Source: Lophius americanus
Lineage: Eukaryota; Chordata; Actinopteri; Lophiiformes; Lophiidae
DNA: 64,000 nucleotides
NCBI GenBank assembly: GCA_037951165.1
Contig: JBBDHG010000116.1
Span: 2,858,501 to 2,922,500, forward strand
Direction of reading: 5' to 3'
Shown here: in pieces, positions 1-12,142 of the stretch
Layout: each line of letters opens with the position of its first letter
Numbering within the stretch: position 1 is the stretch's first letter
Made by a program: the position numbers and the translations under genes
The notes under the pieces: model-generated
Databases searched by the model: none
What the model saw: only the letters and a program-made list of their open reading frames with translations
What the model was told of the DNA's origin: nothing

Positions 1-2680
1 GGTGGTGCTGAAAGTCTTGATGTTTAAACACCACGTTGTTATAAAGCTTCTGTACATCATCCAATCTGCCCCAAATTTAAAATGTTCGCAGCCAAATAGG
101 TTAATTCAGCAGTCCTTGTAGCACCTTGTAGAGGAAACAAGAAATATATCTTGTGCTTTGATGCAGTCCAGCTCATTGACCATATTGATCTTAAATTGGT
201 ACATCAGAGTCATAACACCTGGATGAAGCTTCAGTATGAAAAGTGTGAGCTTTCAACAAACGATCCCTGACTTGTACCATAGTACAAGTTGTTTTGAAGG
301 GCTGTTCAAAACAAATGGATGAATCATCATTGCTATATACGTATCGTATCGTGTCTTTCACCTAAAAGTCAGACATTTTGTAAATGAGCAGATGATATCA
401 AGATCCTCAAAAACTAGCTATGAGCTAAACTTAACAGGACGTCAGTCATCTTTTAATTTACTTAGCGTATTTGATATATTTCAGTGCAACCAAACAATGA
501 AAGAAGTTCCAAATCTTATGTATATGTGGTCAGGGAGGCATGGCGAGGTTTCCTCATTCGCCATGAAACAGGAAGTTGTTCTAACTCTTTGGTAACAGCT
601 TCATCATGAAGACTTCCACTTGTCATTGCAGTTACGTTGATTGCAAAGCCCGCTGGGAACACAGTGAGGTATTTAATCTACAAGTTTTTATATTATGCTG
701 TGGTCTTCACATCATTCACCGGAAGTTGTACAAATACTTGGAAGTGGACACAGGAAGTGATTCTTCATGTAATGTGAGTGACACATGCAAATTCAGAGCT
801 GTGTTTACCCGCAAGTCTCCAGTAGCAACGCCACCCCTGATGCGAGCCCAGACAGTAGTGGACCATTCAGTCCTGCCTAAGCTTTCATTTTAACAAGGTG
901 AGTTAGGAGGGGAGTTGGAGGAGGTCATGTGATCAGTACTATTTGTTTCTTCATCTGTGTATGATGTAAGCTGGATACCTCACAAACGTTTGAACTGCTT
1001 TTAATTAAATTTTGTGGAAAGGTGGCCCCTGGGGTAGGGAACATGTTTTCAATAGGTCTTTCTGCTGGTGGATGTATGGACTCTCAGAGGGAACACTCTG
1101 TTAATTGTTAAAGAACCCATGCCCGAGTATTGTATTCTCTCTCATCTGTGTAATTTGACACACAAATAAAGGAATCTGGAACTTTACCTTTCATTCCTTA
1201 TCAACTTATTCTATTCTTTGTTTGTCCTTGTTTGCAGATTATATTCTTGATGTATACTTTATGTCCCACGTAATATTTCATTCTGGTTTGGAATCCCTGC
1301 AGCTGAAGATACTCTAACACCTATGGATTGTAGGTAAGTGGTTTTCTTTTGATCTTCAAAGCTGATCTTTTAACATCCATGGGCTGTATTTAAAGTATAA
1401 CAAGCTCATTGTATTATTTCATATTTTGATAAACATTACGTCTCCACATGTTTGATGGACAGGTACGTAGCTCCTGGCCGTGGAGCTCCACTGTCTTCCT
1501 TTTACTGTTACATCCTACTGTTTACTGTTACGGCCCCCAACTTCAGATCTTGGTAGGAGTATAAAGTTGTGTTCTACAGACAATGACTATAGGCCTGTCC
1601 TTCATTTCTGCATCAAGGATCTACTGATGTAGATCTGTGACGTTTGGAAAATGTCATGCTGCTTTGTTTGAGTAATGGTGGCACACTTATTTCCAAGTCA
1701 AGTGAAACATGCTAATTAAAAAAAACTAATTTGACTTATCTAGTTCAATTTTTGCATCATTTGTATCGACTGGCATGAATTTACATCTAAGAGCATTTAA
1801 GAGAAGGTTTGCATAAACTAAATATGTAATAAAACTGAATTGACAATGTTCATAGCATTCAGTGTGAACGTAGTAACACATCTACAATTCTTTCTGTTTC
1901 TGTTAAATTATGTTGTACAACAACAATAATAACAACTGAAAAATATTAAAATTCCAATAAAAACTGCAATATAAAACTATAAAAATCCATTTATTTACTA
2001 GAACATATGCTTAATCATAAAAATGTACAATAAATACATGAAAGTGTGTCTGTTTAACAGCTCTTGCATAAATTCCTCATCCTCATCCTTTCATTCTCTT
2101 TTCTTCACCTCGCGTGTGAAGAGACTGGTTTCTTCATGCCCTGGTCTTTTGATGAATCTCATTAAAGAGTGAAAGCGCATTCCTCCATCGCTTTATGGCT
2201 GAACACATGCAAACAAAGGTTCACATACACTCCTTCTGGTGTTTATGTGCTGTTGATAAAACGAGTGTATGTATTAACACAACATAGTCAGCCACTCACC
2301 CAAGCAGCTGCCAGCCCTTGTGTCTGGGCCGGAATCGGTGGAGGGCTTCCATGCCTCCAAAAGCCTCCCAGACATTCATGCAGAGGGAAATGCAAGAAGG
2401 CCAAACTTCTCAAATGCCTCCTGTGAAAATGTGAGAAGTGAGTTTTACCAGTCAAACCTTAATAGTTACTGCGAGGTTAAAGAACGGTCAGTTGAAGGAT
2501 TTTCAATTTAAGCTAGATGCCATGTTTGGATTTAACAGAGCAGATGTTACGCTTTTGATCAACACCAGCTTTTGTTCATTAACACAACATGTTCTTGAGC
2601 GTGTAAAACTACATCTGCAAAGTTAACCATTCCAAACCTGGTTTGAAATACAGTCAAGATTTGCAAATAGTTAAGATGAA
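1..2680. other. Gene-free stretch, no recognised element
   Basis: I see no gene or recognisable repeat here. The longest open frames (606-893 and 2169-2426, plus strand) are under 100 codons, have no family resemblance, and sit among equally long frames on other phases. Positions about 1700-2040 are clearly AT-rich, with many A-runs. The stretch is probably unique intergenic or intronic DNA. Confidence 0.5.
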
Positions 2681-2689
2681 ATCAGTGAT

Positions 2690-2890
2690 GAAGGTGCGGA
2701 CGTTGGAGTTGAGGGGAACACGTCTTGGTACCAGAAGGAGTCTGTTGAGGTGGCATTCGTGGTGTTTCGATTATAGGGGAGATCCTTGGTGGACCCAGAA
2801 GTCACTGGGGTAATAATATATCTCATCTAGCCTCGGGAGTCCCGTGACAAGCTGGAACATGTTGCTCGGGTGAAGAACTTTTTAGGTGAG
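2690..2890 (+). mobile_element. RTE/Rex3-like LINE, 3' end of ORF2, decayed
   Basis: This is a short, heavily mutated remnant of the last part of a teleost RTE/Rex3-like LINE. It preserves, in order, the stretch around the 'GHL' region (tgttgaggtggcattcgtgg at about 2740), a region matching the arginine/proline-rich 'GRPR' segment, and the downstream part that in intact copies encodes '..SRLAWERLG..' (agcctcgggagtccc at about 2830). About 40 bases of the consensus appear deleted between 2810 and 2830. No open frame survives. Two better-preserved members lie at about 27.2 kb and 63.1 kb. The family assignment is from memory of the consensus and is an inference. Confidence 0.6.
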
Positions 2891-3043
2891 AGGCAAAATC
2901 ATGGATTTGAAATAATTCATATCATGGATTAAATTCCCTGAATCCCTCCCTATCCAAGCATGTTCGACAATCTACGGTGGCCTTCAAGCATCAAATGACA
3001 TCATACACGTCAACATCCTGTATCCTGTCAATAGAATAGAATA

Positions 3044-3096
3044 GACTAGTACAAACTTTATTAATCCCCACGGGGAATCTAAGCGTCGAGTGATGA
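3044..3096 (-). mobile_element. Short LINE 3' tail (Rex1-like)
   Basis: The sequence agaatagaat followed by 'actttattaatccc(c)acggggaa' is the hallmark 3' terminus of teleost CR1/Rex1-like LINEs, read on the minus strand. There 'ttccccgtggggattaataaagt' precedes a short simple-sequence tail. Only about 50 bases are recognisable, so this is a severely 5'-truncated copy. Confidence 0.55.
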
Positions 3097-3705
3097 TGAG
3101 CTTTAGATAGAAATTAAAAACATATATATATATTTAGTTATTTATTCCGAAAAACTAAAGCTCAAAGCTCACACATAAGGAATTGAATATTATTTGTTCT
3201 GCATTAGTCTAGCATTTTATGGCTAACAGTAGCTAGCTGCTTTGGGTGTTAATTCACGGGGTGTCCGTTCTAGGCTATTTCACAAATGCGGTAGCCAATG
3301 GAAGTGGACCGGCTCCCGCTGTGGATCTAAAAGGCTCGCTCTAATCTAGCACACAAAGCAATGCTTAGTTTCAGGTTATAATACAGTAAAAAAGACGAAA
3401 TAATACTGCAAGGGTTAATGCCATAGCAGTGTTTTTTTTTACTCTGCACAGTACAAGTTTTTGATATAACTCCTGATCCCAAAGGCAGTAGTGTGTGTAT
3501 ATAGTTCTTCCTGGTGGTCATAGTTGGCATTTTGCTGCCAAATTTCCTCCCTGGGTTCAAAATCTAATTTTTGACGCATTTTGGGTCCATTGGCAATCCA
3601 ACTGTGTCAAGTGGAGAGTCCAACTGGTTCTACACCACTAAGCCATGTACAATCTGTACTTTGTGGTTTTTCTATCAAATGTGATGCAGTAATGTGGCAG
3701 GATAC
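3096..3705. other. Gene-free stretch
   Basis: Contains a short (TA)n run near 3122-3134 and a T-run near 3433. The minus-strand open frame at 3327-3560 has no recognisable content. Nothing else was seen. Confidence 0.4.
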
Positions 3706-3714
3706 GATAAGATA

Positions 3715-3743
<29 letters not shown>
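3706..3743. repeat. (GATAA)n pentanucleotide microsatellite
   Basis: About seven uninterrupted GATAA units, followed by degenerate gatagggtaggatagg. Each unit carries the core GATA-factor recognition sequence, but a microsatellite origin is the simplest reading. Confidence 0.9.
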
Positions 3744-3746
<3 letters not shown>

Positions 3747-4747
3747 GTAGGATAGGTTCGCTCCCCTCCTCTCTGAGTCACTGATTACATCGGCAGGTGT
3801 CACCTTAACCTTAATTGCGGGGCAGCTAGATCACGTCTGGTGACAGGTGTGTCATTTCCTTACTGCTGAGATCTGGTGTTGGTGCGACGGTGTGGGTCTC
3901 TGTGTGCAAAGAGGCTGCTTTAGACATGACCAGCTGAGTCGCCAATGTCATCAGCTTGGGCTTTTGGCTCGCACCGCTTCCCTTTCCTAAGCTCTCTGCG
4001 CTGAGGTGAGGGAGCGAATGTCGCCCCCCCCCACCCTCAGAGCGAACGAGTGTGTCACCGTTTCTTGGTGCGTGCACGGCCAGTCCCTATGCCGTTCCTG
4101 GGCGCTGCCGTCTTGTTTCCTTGTTTTTATTAATATACTGTCTTGCCTGGCTTCCCGTTGATTGTGTGGAGCTGAAGCACACACACAATCTTGTTTTCAT
4201 GACAAGACGGGCCCCCTGTGTTGTCTGTACCATCTGTATGGACTGGAAAGTTTCGGGAGTCCCGTCAAAAGAGAGCATTTTTTAATTTCATTGTCTTAAC
4301 CACTTTGCTTTACGGTTATCTGTTTAGTTAACTATTTGATCAATTGTTTATTTGACTGACTATTTGTTGATTATTTCTTCAGTTGCTCATTTGTTTAATG
4401 GATTATTTTTCAAGTTTGTTTTTAGGATGTAAGTCTGGCGAAGCTTGAATCACAATAACCAATGAACAGAACAGGGAGAAGAATTCCACACAAAAGGTGA
4501 TATATTTGATGGATAACAGTTTATTTGTAACTCCTGAATAGTCACTAAAATAATTGTGTAAGAAATTCAATGAGGATTTGGCGACGTGGGAACGGTAGGA
4601 AAACGTCTAATTCGACCCGTACCTCCATTGATGTGCTCTTGAACTGTTTGGTGAAAGGCATCAACCACCACAAATATGCATGAAATTTATTTAAAGCGAC
4701 ATAAAATTGCTCCATATTCCAGAAATGTTCCTTCCACCATAATTAGA

Positions 4748-5302
4748 TTAGCTCAGGGCACAAGCTCGCATCTTCTGAATTAAGGTTGGTCTGCTTTTCA
4801 CCACCAGAGAGAGAAGATGACACAGTGGCCCAGTCTGTGCAGCATCCATGGTCAGATGCTGTGAAGATGGGACGCATGTATATGCACAGGGTGTAGGGAC
4901 TCCGTAAATGTGAGTCACGCACATTCGCGTACGCCCTGTGCCTTTCAAGGCGTGGAGGAAAACTGGCATCTGTGCAGAAAAAAACGGTCCAGTGAAATTC
5001 AACCCACGCAGAAGGAAAGGTAGCTTTTGAGAGAGTTTGGATATCTGTGAAATCTCTGTGGTCAGACCGTCTGTTCTTAAACTCCAGCTGAAGCCAGTAG
5101 AGGAGCAGGGAAGAGACAGTAACACTAACCACAGCGCCAGAGGAGCCCCAGTCAAGGCTGACCAGATATTTTGCACTGAGGGAAAAGGTAAAGCTCTCTG
5201 TTCCTCTGACTGTACCCGAAGAAAAGTCACCTGGTGTGCATCGCTCTCAATCTGTGAATTACCGGTGATTCCCCTCCCACGGATGTAAGTCTTTTCAGAC
5301 AT
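4748..5302 (-). other. Longest open frame in the window (184 codons), unrecognised
   Basis: An ATG-started minus-strand frame runs from about 5302 down to 4748 without a stop. It begins MSEKTYIRGRG and contains one hydrophobic stretch, ALWLVLLSLPCSS, at about residues 56-68. It shows no family motif that I recognise. A second minus-strand frame (5132-4743) and a plus-strand frame (5037-5288) are open over the same bases. This suggests a locally stop-poor, GC-richer composition rather than selection on one frame. The initiation context (tttttgaATGtct) is poor, because it lacks a purine-rich Kozak sequence. I did not find a convincing upstream promoter or downstream polyadenylation arrangement. 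It is most likely a chance frame; an orphan gene or an exon cannot be excluded. Confidence 0.15.
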
Positions 5303-7130
5303 TCAAAAAAAAGTTTTTTAGCTTTTTATACTTTATTTGCATGGCTACCGAGAGGCCACCATTGTCCTTACCCAAGATGCAATGCAGTCCTGCACATTTC
5401 TGCATGTCCTTGGAAACAACTAATACCTATTTTTATGAAAAGATCTTTTAATATTTACAAGATTAGTCAGAAAGCTCATTGTTGGAAGGTTGATTATTAT
5501 AGTGCTTTAATGTAGTTTGAGTTTGGTCTCTGGGCCTCGACCTCATCCCTCAACACAGATATATTTTTACATGGAGAGTGATGAGTGAACTGCACCCCCT
5601 AATTGGAGGCCGCAGGTGGGTGGATGTGGGTTTGAAAGTTCAGGCGACAATACAAACGTAGAGCAGCAGCAGCAACGCAAAGAGAGGGAGACATTGTAGA
5701 TGTTGTAGCCTAAATAGACCTAAACTCATGAGGCGTTGTGCTTGTGCTTGATGGCCAATGAGGAGGATGAGGCCCTCTGGTGCATGTGTTTGTACTAGGG
5801 CACCAGAGATGTCTGCCTGAAGTAGTTTGAAGGTTTCGCTTCCTTTTCTGTCATTGTTTTAATTATTTGTATTTCCATGGAAACAATATGGTCTTGAACT
5901 TGATAATGTTCACATCCCTAGCGTTTCTTGTGAACTTTTCTGTTTACATGTACACAGATATCAAATCTTTACACAGATTTGATATATTTTTCCGACTTCT
6001 TACGTGAAATAGCTCATATTCTTTCACATACACAGTTCAGAATACACCCAGTTTTGCAGGGGACCATGAAGATACACTATGTCATTTCCTGATGGCCCTT
6101 GTTTCTTTAATCACTGGGATTAACTTCAACACTTTATAAATGCAATACTTCATCATGAAGAATGTGAAGTATAAACAGTATGGTGGATGTTAGTTGGCTT
6201 TAGTAACCTTTTGGAATATATTGTTTAAGATAATATTGCAGAGTAAGTAAATATGACTCTCTGGGGTCCAAACCATGTGTTTTATTATTTATTTGATGCA
6301 GTTATAAAAGAGCAATAAAGAACTTTCCTTGACCTACATGCACCATCATCTTTGCAGCTTGTAGCCCGGCGTGCGTCTGATGTAAATCTTCTCCTCTTCC
6401 TGCATCAAAAATATATCTTCTCTTTCAGAAAAGAAATTAAAAGTTGTAGAATTTTATTTCTCCAGTCGTCTTTCGATTTATTAATGTGACTGAAAGTCAG
6501 AACCATGGTTCAGGATTTTGTTCCAGTGCTCTCCATCCATTTAGTATAGTGTCACATAAAAACTTTTCAAGAAATACTAACATCCTTTCACCATCATGTA
6601 AGTCAGCCGCATCTCTTAATTATTAATGATTGAAGTTACTGATGCCCTCCGTTTTCACATCTACAACTATTTCAGATATGGATCTTGTGTTAAAAACGTT
6701 AAGTAGACCAGCTCTAAATCAGTTTTATTTAGCCCACAGTATCAGTTTCACAAAATGTTCACATCCAATCTGAGGTCACAACACCCTTGTTCGCTAAAGA
6801 TGACAGTAATGGCCCAGAATTTAGAGCCGTCCAGGCGTCCAGGCGAACGCTGAAGTACATCAGATGATCTATGAAGTGCACATGGATGATTCTGGTGTCT
6901 GCGTTCTCATAATTTAAAAGGTGAGATGACGGATGTACCAGTTTTCCCAAAACTTCAGTGTGCTCCTTTGAAGTATGGGGGTGAAAAACGCCGCCTTTCC
7001 AATGTTTTATATTTTGAAAGAGAGTTTTTGTTCAGAGGTCAAGGTCAGGATTAGGTGAGAGGTAGAGGTAACCCTGATCCTCTGTCCTGACATCAAAACA
7101 CACAAAGAGGTGAAAACGACTTCACTCTGG
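5303..7130. other. Gene-free stretch
   Basis: No repeat or gene recognised. Short frames such as 6759-6950 on the minus strand carry no family signal. Composition is ordinary and AT-leaning. Confidence 0.4.
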
Positions 7131-7133
7131 TCT

Positions 7134-7172
7134 CTCTCAGACACACAGACACACAGACAAACACACAGACAG
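7134..7172. repeat. Imperfect ACACAG-type simple repeat
   Basis: Interrupted cacacagacacacagacaaaca units, a short degenerate microsatellite. Confidence 0.6.
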
Positions 7173-7502
7173 GTCAGGATGAGGTAATGATGACACTATT
7201 GGCACTGCGATCGTACACATCCAACTCTCCACATACAGACGGCACTTAGGGTCATGTTGAGGTAAAAGTTAAGGAAGATTTGGTTTGGAGCGGGGGCCCC
7301 GAGACTCATAAAACAGACCTGGAACACACAGCAGGGGGGCAGGAGTTCACAGAAACACAGGCAAGCAAATCAGTATGAGCACATGCTTATGGTCAAAAAA
7401 TGAGAATTTGGCTTGTAGATTAATAGTAACTAGCTCAAAACAATACCAGACCCAGACATTAGTTCTGGAGGGAGAATTAAGGAATCATCATGATTATATT
7501 AA

Positions 7503-7610
7503 TTCATTTTCGGTACCCACTTATCCTGTTTAGGGATGCAGGAGAGAACTGGATTCTATCCCAGCCAACAATGGGATCCAGGCAAAGTACAAAGTGAGCA
7601 AGTGGCCAGT
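7503..7610 (-). mobile_element. Teleost L2/Maui-type 3' tail fragment
   Basis: Reading the plus strand, 'cccacttatcctgtttaggg', then 'attctatcccagccaacaatggg', then 'gagcaagtggccagtt' follow the order of the widespread teleost repeat tail (in consensus: ..gcttatcctgttcagggt.., ..cctatcccagctgacattggg.., ..aggtcgccagtctatc..). The element's own 3' end points left, so it lies on the minus strand. Related fragments occur at about 24.6, 40.3, 42.0, 45.7 and 48.2 kb. Whether the parent is a full LINE or a SINE using its tail cannot be told from the tail alone. Confidence 0.55.
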
Positions 7611-7800
7611 TATTTAAAGGTTATGAACTGGCAAAACAGCCTTTTACAAGCAGAATCTTCAAGCAGATCCGCACTAAACGTAGACGTCCCTCGGCCTTGA
7701 CCGTTTGGTATGATAAAAAGAGATGGGGGGAAAGAGAGGTATAGCGAGGGGGCATCTGTGAACCACCTCCAGTGCTTCTCTGTGGTGCCAGAAAGCATCC

Positions 7801-8470
7801 AGTCATCCATCCAGCCATCCATCCATTTTCTTCTGCTTATCCAGTTGGATCAAGCTGGTAGCAGTCTAATAAGGACATTTCAGACGTCCCTTTAGCGAGC
7901 AACACTCTCCGGCCTATTCTCAGTCCAGATGACTTATATCGTCCCTCCTGAAAGTTTTGGATCCACCCAGGGTCTTCTCTCAGTTGGATTAGCCTTAAAA
8001 ACCTCTTAAGGAACCCATCACTGAGGTATACAATCCCGCTGCCCGAACCACCTCAACTGTCTCCTTTTGATGCAAAGGAACAGCAGTCTGGAGTTTGTGT
8101 GCTGCTGAGATACTGAGAGTTGTCAGGGGTGTTAGCCCCTAGTAGCGTCTCCAAAGGCAAAGTTGTCTAAAGGGAGGGCACAGACTAATAGCAATTCAAA
8201 AACCCAAATGATTTGGCACCAAAGAGGTTTTGGTACCACGCCCAGAAAAGGAAGTCTGGGGCAACCTTCTGGAGCCAGACTTCGGATGGGAGCTCGTTGG
8301 CAAATTTCCAGGGGGCCCGTCTTTTTCCAATAGACTCGGCCATGCTCGCCCGAACAAGCTTGAAGGAGCCGCCGCCCTGTGACCTCACCACCTGCAGGGA
8401 CGGAGGGTACCTGGGTGTGCTGACTCCTGGCATCGCTGACTGTTATTATTACAAGCGAGCACTTTGAAGG
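7801..8470 (-). mobile_element. RTE/Rex3-like LINE with the middle deleted
   Basis: Read on the minus strand, 8470 down to about 8120 resembles the 5' leader I associate with teleost RTE/Rex3-like elements: ggtaccctccgtccctgcag, 'ggccccctggaaatttgccaacgag' and 'ggctaacacccctgac'. From about 8115 down to 7801 the sequence is the 3' end of the same family ('gggtggatccaaaactttcag..', 'ggataagcagaagaaaatgg'), ending in the family's GATG-type tail (catccatccagccatccatccatt on the plus strand). The whole coding body that should lie between, about 3 kb of ORF2, is absent. The 5' part leaves a pseudo-open frame at 8433-8185, which is leader sequence and not a gene. The copy is dead but keeps both ends. 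Confidence 0.7.
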
Positions 8471-8479
8471 AAAATACAA

Positions 8480-9235
8480 TCAAAGAAGATCGTATGTGCA
8501 CCCACCAAAATGAACTGATCAGTGTATAAAAGTTGAGACAACACCTCGAAAATGAGCTTTTCCTTAGCCTGACGTCCGTTACTGACATTCCTTTACAACT
8601 CTGCCATAGATCTTGCAGAAAGACAAACAAAAAATGTCGATAATGTTATATCCATCAACTTTCATTTGTACTTGCCAAGGTAAAAATCTTCTCTTGTAGA
8701 GTAAGAATGGACTGGATCTTCCATGACCTCACTGCAATTGACATTCTTAAGGCTCACTTACACTCGGTCTACATTCAGAAGTCTGTTAATGTTGACATTG
8801 ATGATCCAAAAAATGGCAGTAAAGAGCCAAAGTGTCCACTACAACAAAAACGCTGACAATAGATGTGATAATGTACCAAAAAGCAGGGCTGATCTGTGCT
8901 TCACGTAACAAAAGTACGTTACGACATGAGTACGGATGTTTTCTTTCTATTTTTACATCTACATTTAATGTGTTTTGTTTGTGTTACGACCGCATTAGCC
9001 CCAGCAATTTCAGGTGATACCAAAATGTTTTTGTTCATATTTGTAAGCTATTTGTAAGGATAAAATGATGAAGATAAATAATTGTGGGCTTTGGATTTGA
9101 CATTAAGCAAAAATAGGGTGATTATTTTGGGATAATATTTACAAAGAAAGACCAAATGTGCATGTGTGGCAAGGTAGATGAATTGGCAATGCTGGGGGGC
9201 CGAGCAAGTCGAGCTGAGTCGTAAAATGTGAAATA
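8480..9235. other. Gene-free stretch
   Basis: No element recognised. Short frames at 8723-8908 and 8832-9017 lack family features. Confidence 0.4.
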
Positions 9236-9247
9236 CTATGCTGCAGT

Positions 9248-9279
9248 GTGATTGTGTGTGTGTGTATGTGTGTGTGTTG
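9248..9279. repeat. (TG)n dinucleotide repeat
   Basis: An interrupted tg run (tgattgtgtgtgtgtgtatgtgtgtgtg). More scattered TG-rich bits occur at 9408-9435 and 9630-9645. Confidence 0.75.
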
Positions 9280-9299
9280 GTCCGACACAGCGAGAGTTT

Positions 9300-10070
9300 A
9301 TCCAAACAAACCACTAGAATGTCAAGTTACGTGCTGACGATTCCTCTGTGTTTTACTGGCTGACTTCACCGAGTTACTTGTAGGTCAGCACACACTGGGA
9401 CTGTGCTGGTGTGTGTTCAAGAGAGTGTTTGTGTGTGAAAAGAGAGCGATGGAACCTGTTAAGGTGAGACAGACGTCCCGGGTATCTGTTTTGGTGGTTA
9501 GAGAGAGGTTTTTTGTTTTCCTACCTGTGTGTGCGTGTGATGAAGAAATAAGCATTAAGTTACAGGGTGAAGGCGCACAAGAGAGAGGCAAGGGTCAACC
9601 AAAGAACAAGGGTTGTTGGCCAGGCGCTGTGGTGTGTGTGTGCATGACACCTTAGTATTCTCCAGGAGACCTCTTGCCCCTCTTGACTAACATCTGAGAA
9701 TGTGATAACTGCAGAGAATGTGAGAATATACTGGAGAGCGGATGGCTGAGAATTGGGAGAGAAACCCAGCGGATGTATCATGTTTGACCTTCCAATGACC
9801 ACAGAAGAGTGAATGAAAACGAGCTGATGTTCCTCTTGGGGCCAAAACAGCATCCGTGACTTTGGTTTCTTGGAAAATTGAGGATGGAGAGGCAGGACAG
9901 GAGAGTAGGGGGTTAGAAGATAGCAGAAGACAGATGAAAGAGTTTGAGGACTTTATAAACACATTCTGTTGATTTAGTCTGAAACCAAGGTTGACAGATT
10001 AATCTGACTCATGTGGATGTTTTACAAACTTCCAATATCCACTGAACTCAGTGGCTCTGTCTTTGTCCAG
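9300..10070. other. Gene-free stretch
   Basis: Several frames of 70-97 codons overlap on both strands (for example 9413-9655 plus, 9560-9853 minus), none with recognisable content. Slightly purine-biased sequence. Confidence 0.35.
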
Positions 10071-10074
10071 TATA

Positions 10075-10242
10075 TATACAGATCGGCCATAACATCAAAA
10101 CCACCTGCATAATAATGTGTTTTGATGTCCTCTAAGGTGTGCTGGGGTATCTGGTATCAAGATGTTAGCAGCAGATCCCTGAATTAATGTAAATTGCAAG
10201 GAGGTGATGGAATTGATCCTGACCTGCTCCAAATTTAACTGG
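10075..10242 (-). mobile_element. Tc1-like transposon, one terminal fragment
   Basis: The left end shows the terminal inverted repeat core 'ggccataacatcaaaaccacctg'. This is followed after a short gap by 'aaggtgtgctggggtatctgg' and 'agatgttagcagcagatccc', the C-terminal coding end of a widespread teleost Tc1-like family (transposase on the minus strand). Sister fragments lie at 22.1, 24.4, 58.2 and 61.6 kb. No transposase frame is left here. Confidence 0.7.
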
Positions 10243-10249
10243 CTTCATC

Positions 10250-11870
10250 CTTGCCACATGCCCATCCCTTCTGTTGTGTGCCTGCAAAATCCACCAGGTA
10301 GTTTATAAATATTCGATGTAAATGTTGAAAAATGTTCTGAATGTTTAAGTAAGGAAGAATTCCTGGATGCAGCCATTTCTCCAGATTGACCTCCACTCAC
10401 TCCCTTCATTAGACCAACTTTTTGAGCAATTTTCACAAAAATCTTTTGTAGTTCAAACAACCAATCCCTGTGAGATCATTATCTCAAGGGTGATGTAATA
10501 AAATCATTTGGGTGAGTTGCTATTTATTTTTACTCATTTTTACTGCATACACACCTAAAGACTGTTCGCCATGTGAGTGTGTATTCTCAAGCTATGTTCA
10601 ACTAACATTTGAATTAAACATTTTCACATAAATAAGATTTTTCTTAACCTTCTTTCCCTCTCTTAATTGTAGTATCACTATTACTTCTACTAGAGATGTT
10701 TGAGCTGCCACAAAAATGGGTCACTTCAGGGACCAATCAAATTTCAGCTATTCTGGCCCCACTGCTGTGAACCTTGCTTATGTCCTCCCATGCACACAAA
10801 CCAGGTTTACTGTCTCCACTTCCTCACAAATGAAGGAATCAATTTGAAAATGACATTTCTCACAGAAGAAATTTGGTTTGTTTTTCTGTGTCATGAATGA
10901 CTGAGTGATTTTATATTGCAAAAAGATGGCCTGGATAAGGATTGATGCTGCCTTGTGGTTTTCCCACTGACTCACTGTTTTCCACAGATTTCCCTACATT
11001 GTGAAGTAGTGATTGATTTCAGATGGAGCCTTTGTCTGTATTATTTGGTAATGTGTTGTATAACAGACCCTCTATGAGACAGTATTACGAAAACTGATCG
11101 ATTTACTTCCACACACACTACCACAAGAAGCACCAGAAGATTGTAAGCATCCATGTGTCTATGTTGGTTTGGGCCAGAATGTGAACATCTGTGTGCAGGA
11201 GAATGGCGGCATTAAGGGCACAAGTTCAGCTCTGTGTGAAGTTATGGGAGAATTAAAATGGAGAGGAGACGAGGTCAAGCCAGTGAGGTGGTGTGTGTCT
11301 GCGTGGAACGAGCGGGGGGCTAACAATGTTTAAAGGTACGTCTAGTGTTACAGCTGGTGGTGTGGGTGAGAACTCTGGGGTTTGAGAGAGTCAAAGAGGT
11401 GAGTTTAATGTTAGAAGGGCTGGAGGAGGGAGGAGGTTAGGTTTGGTTTACAGGATAAGACGGAACAAGACGGAGGGTGAGGCGGGCCGGGGGATCAGGG
11501 TGAGAAGTTATTGCAGGAGGGAAACAAAAGAGTTGAGTTTCAGGTCAAGAGGTGTCGATGGGAGCAAAGGGAGAAGGTTCACATTAGTTGCCTCGTTGAT
11601 GTTGATATGTTGTAAATGTAAATATAGTTTAATATCTAGAAAGCACCCAAAGGAGTTCATTCCTCTCCAACCCTCAAAACATGTTCCCCATTAAACTGGC
11701 GGCCTGTAGAGTGTGTTCAACAAAGTGGAAAGCATACTGTGGCTCCACCCTTTCTTCTGAGTACAGTCCAAAATTCAATGGTTTCTATTTCGGTTTACTC
11801 ATCCATCCAGTTTATGTGCAAATATGGTAAGAACAAATCTTAAAAAAAAATTAAAATCTTGCAATAATTA
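10250..11870. other. Gene-free stretch
   Basis: No gene recognised. Positions about 11200-11580 are purine-rich and G-rich on the plus strand, which keeps a frame open at 11443-11694 without protein-like content. Confidence 0.4.
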
Positions 11871-11889
11871 ACGAGTCAGCTCCGCCATG

Positions 11890-12010
11890 CATATCTAATT
11901 CAAAATCAAATGACTTCTTGCCACACATCCAACCCTTCCACCAAGTTTGATAAATAATTTAACTACTTTTGTGCAGTCCTACTTCCAGACAAACAAGAGA
12001 TCAGCAATCA
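11890..12010 (+). repeat. Possible dispersed repeat ('accaagttt...acaaac' type)
   Basis: Contains ccaccaagtttgata, then acttttgtgcagtcct, then cagacaaacaagaga. This matches the pattern 'accaagtttcatgaaaat...ttttgcgtaatcctgctgacaaacaaac' seen repeatedly in teleost genomes. Similar stretches lie at 14.56-14.99, 19.90 and 20.29 kb. The class of the element is unknown to me. Confidence 0.4.
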
Positions 12011-12142
12011 ACAAACTGGATGGACACTTACAGCAGCACATACCTCCACTAAGTGGATGGTAATGGTTTCTGGTGCCAGTGGTGCTGCACGGCTGGTGAC
12101 CCAAGATCTCTACAGCTCAAAACTTGATTTTATGGCGTGCTA

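Noticed and set aside
3706..3743. GATA-factor enhancer
   Set aside because: Perfect tandem periodicity of five bases is better explained by slippage; no other regulatory context seen.
8132..8479. 115-codon minus-strand frame
   Set aside because: It lies in the leader region of the RTE/Rex3-like element and reflects repeat sequence, not a host gene.
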